64,000 nt of DNA, from NCBI GenBank assembly GCA_946807835.1, contig OX327699.1, positions 25,346,014 to 25,410,013 on the forward strand, read 5' to 3'. Shown here one piece after another: positions 59,262 through 64,000 of this stretch. Made by a program: the position numbers and the translations under genes. The notes below the pieces were generated by a model. That model ran no database searches and was not told the origin of the DNA. It saw only the letters and a list, made by a program, of their open reading frames with translations. How positions within the stretch are numbered: the first letter of the stretch is position 1; each line of letters starts with the position of its first letter. The DNA comes from Ailanthus altissimus (Eukaryota; Streptophyta; Magnoliopsida; Sapindales; Simaroubaceae).

Positions 59262-60490
59262 TTTAAACGGAAAAACGATAGTTTCTCTCTAAAGTTTTAG
59301 CTAATCTTTATTTAATTTTTATAATTTTAAAAAGTGTCAAAAATTTGTTACCGTTATTACTATTTTTTGTCCTGTTATCACTATTTCGTTAATTTTAATT
59401 TTTTTAATTTTTTGATGAATTGATAATTTTATTCTTGATAATATATAATTTGATAATTTTATCTTTAAATAAATTCCCTATAGTTTTAGCTAATCTCCAC
59501 TCATTCCCCTATAGTTTCAAAAAGTGTTAAAAACCTCCTACCGTTATAACTATTCTTTGTTTCGTTATTGCATTTCGTTAATTTTAATTTTTTGATGAAT
59601 TGATAATTTTATTCTTGATAATATATAGTTTGACAGTTTTACTCTTAAATAAATTTTTACTGTTCGTTGAGGTCAAGTGAAAATAACTTCAGTTTTAGTA
59701 TGTATTGTATTTTATTTTTTTTATTATTTTAGATTAATTTTAAGAAATTATAAAATAATTTATTTTTTATAATAAGTCACTAAAACTTAATCTTTAAGTC
59801 TTTTATTGTAAATGTATACATATTTAATTAAATTTATTGTTTCTTAAAATATTTTACACTTATTATTATTTATGATTTTTTAGTACCAAAATTTATTTAA
59901 TTTAGAGTTAACAATTCATTTAATTAATTTATAGGGTATATATATATATATATATTAGTCTTCATAATATGTTATGTAAACTTTAGTTTGGTTTAGTGGT
60001 AGAAATGAATAATTTTATCTTTGAGGTCAAGGGTTTAATTCCTTTCAAATTCTTTTTTTTTTTTTCTGTTCTAATTTATTTAAAGACAAAACTGTCAAAT
60101 ATATATTATCAAGGATAAAATTATCAATTCATCAAAATTTATTTAGGAGCAAAATTGTCAAACTATATATTATCAAAGATAAAGTTGTCAATTCATCAAA
60201 AAAAGTTAAAATTAACGTAATATGGGTAAAACTATCTAATTATATATTATCAATGATAAAATTATCAATTTATCAAAATTTATTTAAAGGCAAAACTGTC
60301 AAACTATATATTATCAAGGATAAAGTTATCAATTTATCAAAAAGTTAAAATTAATGAAATAATAATAACATAATAGTAACGGAACAGTGAACAATGGTAA
60401 TGATATGAGAGTTTTAATACTTTTTGAAATGTCAAGAGAAATAAGTGAAGATTAGCTAAAACCTCAAGGGAAAAAGATCTTTTTCCCAAA
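59262..60490. mobile_element. Fold-back (long inverted repeat) element of 1.2 kb
   Basis: The left arm (about 59269-59665) and right arm (about 60080-60487) are inverted copies, starting GGAAAAACGATAGTTTC at the left and, inverted, GGAAAAAGATCTTTTTC at the right, and both then reading GTTTTAGCTAATCT. Each arm is itself built of repeats: the word TTTGATGAATTGATAATTTTA followed by TTGATAATATATA recurs twice in the left arm and three or four times, inverted, in the right. ATCTAAA lies at 59255-59261 and 60491-60497, a likely 7-bp target duplication. The loop (59670-60075) is non-coding and holds a tRNA-like segment. Long-TIR Mutator-like or true fold-back elements are both possible. Confidence 0.72.
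59985..60066 (+). repeat. tRNA-like/SINE-like segment in the fold-back loop
   Basis: A-box-like TGGTTTAGTGGTAGA (59989-60003) and B-box-like GGGTTTAATTCCT (60030-60042) at tRNA-like spacing, followed ten bases later by a 14-base T run (60052-60065) that could end RNA polymerase III transcription. It lacks a convincing cloverleaf, so it is probably SINE- or tRNA-derived and not a tRNA gene. Confidence 0.5.
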
Positions 60491-60910
60491 TCTAAAATTA
60501 ATGAGTGTTGCCCTTAAACAATTATCTACTTCTTTGGTACATAAACATTAAAATTGTATAGTTATCCATTTAGTTTTAACGAAATGTATATTCATATCCT
60601 AATAGAGTAGAATTAAATGTCAAAATTATGTAGATATTTATTTAATTTTTACAAAAATATACTTATCTCCTAATAGAGATAGAGTAATATATATATGAGT
60701 AATATTATAAGTATATAGTTGTGATACACATATCAAAATAAATAATAAGACAAATAAGTTATGTAATATGGTGTCGTCCTCTTAGTGTTTGCTATTAATC
60801 TAAAAAGTTTAAGTTATATATGTCATATTAGTTTATGTATACATTATACGTTAATTATGTAAGTATAATATTATTGTATCTGTAGAAAATATTTATGAAA
60901 CAATTGTAGG

Positions 60911-62077
60911 TATTGACCAGAAAAAATAGTTCTTCATGCCAACGAGTTTTGAATTATTTGTTAGTGAGAATCAGCACTTAGAGCCTCGTCCTGGTTAGGC
61001 TTGCTTGTGAAAGCCTAAGTCTTCTCTTCTTTGTCGGTTATGATAAAACCTGCAAAACACAAGCAAAGCTATCGTGATAGTTTTGTTAGAGTGGGTTCCG
61101 GTGAAGACTTTTCGATACTTAAGTCAGAAAGAGTCTTTATGGTGGGAGACAGGTTAAAAAATGTTAAGCGAAAATGCTGAAGAATAAAGGAAAAGACCAT
61201 TTTTTTATCTGTGTCTAGTTCTTCTGTTTTTTTGGCATCATTCTTTCTTTGGGCATCATCCCTTGCTTCTATCTCTCTCTCTCTCTCTCTATCTCTTATA
61301 GTACTGATCTTCAGAGAACTTTCTGGGTCTATTCCCAGTATATTTCTTGACATGCTTCTAACTTTATTTCTGTTGTGCTTCTGTCTCACGCCAAATATCC
61401 TTCCGCTAATCTTCTCATGACAGGCTTCTGACTCTACTTCTGTTGTGCTTCTGTCACACGCTAAATATCATTCTACTAATATTCTTCTAATATGCTTCTG
61501 CTACATGCTAGGTATCTTTCTGATATGTGTTAAATAGGTATATTTCTTATGCCTATTTTCACCAGTGGATTTAGTTAAGTGTGAGGCTTCGTTTGATATG
61601 TTCGAGTTAATTTTTTGGTAGTTTCTTCCTGTTTGGCTCGGCTATGGTCCGAGGTCTTCTCAAAGAACTGGTCTTCTAGTGATTTCACTGGCTGTACCTG
61701 GTCGGCCTATTCGACAAAAAGCCAACCTTGTGTCTGTTCTGACTCGGTTTCTTCATTGATTACGTAGACGCTGAAATGAACCAATCTGGTTCATGTGTAA
61801 AGGGTAGTTTTGGCTATATCCTAGCCTGTCTTGTCGAGCAAGTGCTTCAGATTACCAATTCTTTGAATTCAAGTAGGTTCTTCGCTGTCTAGCTCTGCCT
61901 AGACTTAGCTCAATGGTTATTACGATAAGCTCTTCTTAAGAGTAGGCTGTCCTGCAAGGAGTGGTGGAATTTAAAAAAGGGTTATCCCATAGAAAAATAT
62001 ATGGTTAAGTCATTTGGGGCTGACTTCTTTTGGGCCTGAAAGTCTTAGGCCCAAAGGTGATTTTTTCAGGGGGAATA
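60911..62077 (-). mobile_element. Solo LTR (Ty3/gypsy-like), copy 2, inverted relative to 20237-21261
   Basis: Homologous end to end with the LTR at 20237-21261 in opposite orientation. The left end (TATTGACCAGAAAAAATAGTT) corresponds to TGTTAACCC of copy 1, and the right end (CAGGGGGAATA) to its GGGGGCAACA. Shared landmarks are GGGTTCCGGTGAAGAC at about 61090 and the GGCCC words near 62030-62050. Flanks GTAGG (60906-60910) and ATAGG (62078-62082) match at 4 of 5 bases, a likely target duplication. A CT microsatellite lies inside at 61271-61290, and the frames 61069-61389 and 61211-61420 are artefacts of it. Confidence 0.68.
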
Positions 62078-62082
62078 ATAGG

Positions 62083-63360
62083 TTTTGTAACTCTGAGAAA
62101 ATTAATGTATTTCGGAATGTATTATATAAAAGGTTAATATAATACATCCTAATGGTATAATTTGCATCATTTGATCTAATAATCATGTCTTTATTCACAT
62201 TTCAAATTAACAAGTCAATAAAATTTATGATGGATTTTAAAAAAAGATGGTATTCTTGCCTAAATTTATGGTCAAACCCTAAACTTAAAAATGAGGTCTC
62301 TCATTTTTAAGAAGTTTAGTCAAAATAAGGAATAAATGCTATCTTTAAAATCAAAGATTTTATTAAAGAATAATTATCCCTTAAAATTAAGAATTATTAT
62401 CCATTCATGCCTAAAAAAGAATTCACCCACCACCTATAAAATGATGTTTTTCTAAGAGAGAAATAAGACTTTTCTCTCTATACAGAAACTTTTCTCTTTA
62501 TATACAATTTATTTTCTTTTATTTTGTAATGACCATAGTGCATTCTTATAAACACCTTAATAGATAGTGCATGTAAGTGAGTTTAAAGCTTGGTAAGGTA
62601 GATGTAAGCTCGGATTAGGCTGAACTACTATATATATATATATTGTGTCATCTTTTTTTTTTCTCTTTTTTTATTTTTTTGTCTCTAAAAAGTATTTTCA
62701 CAAATAAATAAATTTAATTCGTTAACTTAGAAACTCTCTAAATTTTTGAATCAACAGTTTGACTTGTTTGTGAAAAACGCAATAAAAAACTATAAAGACT
62801 GATCTTGAAAAATGCCAACCAAGAGATAAATTTTATATTTTTATCGAATACTAATATTTAAATTTAATTTTTCAAGCATCCTAATACGCATATATTCAGT
62901 GAATATGAGATAAGAGATAATAACATCACATACAACTTTAAAAAATAACTCTTTGGAAGAATTAGGGATAGAGCCCGTAAAAAAAAAAAAGGGAAGGATG
63001 GAGCATTTACGATGCATGTGTGAAAGACATGCTTAGAATAGAGGCCACTTGCAATTTTTATTTTTTAAAAAATCATGGTCACGCATTGCCACACTGTTTT
63101 GTGACTTTGGAGTATATTGTCGCGGTGCTATAAACCTGTTTCAAACATTGCGGCGCTTGTTTATAACAAATTATATAGTTAGTTATTGTAGCAATTCATT
63201 GTTGTAATTTGTTATTTTTAATTTATTTTTATTAAAATTTGGTTCTTATTTATTTTATTAACTTAAAATTTATAAAAATAATAATTAAATATATAAAAAA
63301 TTAAATAATCTTAATTTTTATAAATAAATATTAAATTTAAAAAATAAAAATATTAAACTT
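62083..63360. other. Gene-free stretch, part possibly LTR-derived
   Basis: AT-rich, no gene. The stretch around 62400-62760 has a TATA-like CTATAAAATG and a promoter-like layout that could be a piece of an LTR, but I find no second copy or ends. Poly-A and poly-T runs at 62979-62991 and 62651-62661. Confidence 0.4.
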
Positions 63361-63399
63361 TGATAGACTCTTATCAACCACTTGCCTTTAAAAATTATA

Positions 63400-64000
63400 A
63401 GAAGAAATCGTGGTTTGACGAAGAATAGCAGCACTGCACCACCACGCACGCCGCTACCACCATAGAAGCTGTGCTTCACTAGACGCCCTCTCACCACAGA
63501 CCAACACAGAAGAAGCCGGCCGATTAAACCCTGCAATCATTGCTTATATACTGCCAGAAAACACTAAATCCAAGGTTGCTTACACAAGTCAGCCTCAACT
63601 AAGGCAACCCTTACTGCCACCGTTTCCACTCCCAGGGGAGGTATAGCCGATCAGCTTCTGCTGTTTACTGTCGAAAGCGCCAATGAAGACACAAAAACAG
63701 TTCGGGGAAAGGGGTAAAGCAACTATCGTGCGCAGCCATATGCCACCAATGAACCCCGCTGTAATGGCCATTCAACGCCGTTGATCAGCCTAAAAATAAC
63801 CGAACGACCAATCCGGCAGCTCAGCCTGTCAACTTGCTGACTCGCAAAGAGGCCCCGGCAGCAGAAAATAAACTAGAAGAAGCAGGCGATTGCACGGCTC
63901 CACCTCACAACCCAAAGCACGCACCGTCTCTTATGCGGGGATAGCTAGCTGCTCGGTAGGAGAAGGAGCGCGGCAAGGACTGGCCCTTGAGCTGTGCAGG
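63400..64000. other. GC-rich block at the right edge, nature unknown
   Basis: The last 600 bp are near 50 percent G+C, unlike the AT-rich DNA before them, and hold motifs such as CACCACCACGC and CCGGCAGC. No long open frame exists on either strand (the longest is 72 codons, 63318-63536 minus). It could be the non-coding 5' region of a LINE, an LTR or a gene continuing past the edge. I do not recognise it. Confidence 0.35.

Noticed and set aside
61069..61420. Opposed frames in the second gypsy-like LTR
   Set aside because: Both run through a CT microsatellite, giving serine/leucine and arginine/glutamate repeats.
1..64000. CRISPR array, operons, bacterial ribosome binding sites, riboswitches
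   Set aside because: None seen. The DNA is plant nuclear, and the direct repeats present are explained by LTRs, minisatellites or the TRIM array.

Overview
This is a window of an AT-rich plant nuclear genome. GT-AG introns, a tRNA-derived SINE, Copia, LINE, CACTA, hAT-like and palindromic mobile elements, and genes of plant-specific families (SWEET, ATL RING-H2, plant U-box, Raf-like MAP3K, CNGC) all point that way. The protein sequences suggest a dicot, possibly a woody rosid such as Citrus; the species is an inference from memory of similar proteins, not something the sequence proves. I see no bacterial or organellar segment and no CRISPR array.

Layout. 1-2.4 kb: a 5'-truncated LINE with a 10-bp target duplication lies beside (probably in an intron of) the first exon of a double-stranded-RNA-binding protein gene that runs off the left edge. 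2.4-7.6 kb: AT-rich DNA with odd GC islands, a SINE and a palindromic MITE. 7.7-11.8 kb: an intact six-exon Raf-like MAP3K gene (378 aa). 13-23 kb: a decayed Copia element on the minus strand that has received at least three later insertions, one a 2.2-kb solo LTR with a perfect target duplication. 23.8-25.4 kb: an intact six-exon SWEET sugar transporter (245 aa, minus). 27.1-27.6 kb: an intronless ATL-type RING-H2 ligase. 28.6-29.6 kb: two-exon DSS1/SEM1 proteasome subunit (73 aa, minus). 30.8-32.8 kb: an intronless U-box/ARM ligase like PUB18/PUB19, with ABRE and DRE motifs upstream. 34.8-37.4 kb: a CACTA-type element with a GAT target duplication. 38.0-39.0 kb: a solo LTR inserted inside a MITE. 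39.3-43.6 kb: an intact 11-exon mitochondrial aldehyde dehydrogenase (ALDH2B type, 537 aa, minus). 44-51.7 kb: gene-free, with a MITE, a G-quadruplex motif, a SINE and an 88-bp tandem repeat. 51.9-57.6 kb: a CNGC16/18-like channel pseudogene broken by stops, frameshifts, an LTR and a three-LTR TRIM array. 57.6-64 kb: a fold-back element, another solo LTR and a GC-rich terminal block of unknown nature.

The intact genes are ordinary single-copy-looking plant genes with no operon-like relationship. Three of them (RING-H2 ligase, DSS1, U-box ligase) fall within 6 kb and all concern the ubiquitin-proteasome system; I take this as coincidence. The most informative content is the nested transposon history, which can be read through target-site duplications at base resolution.
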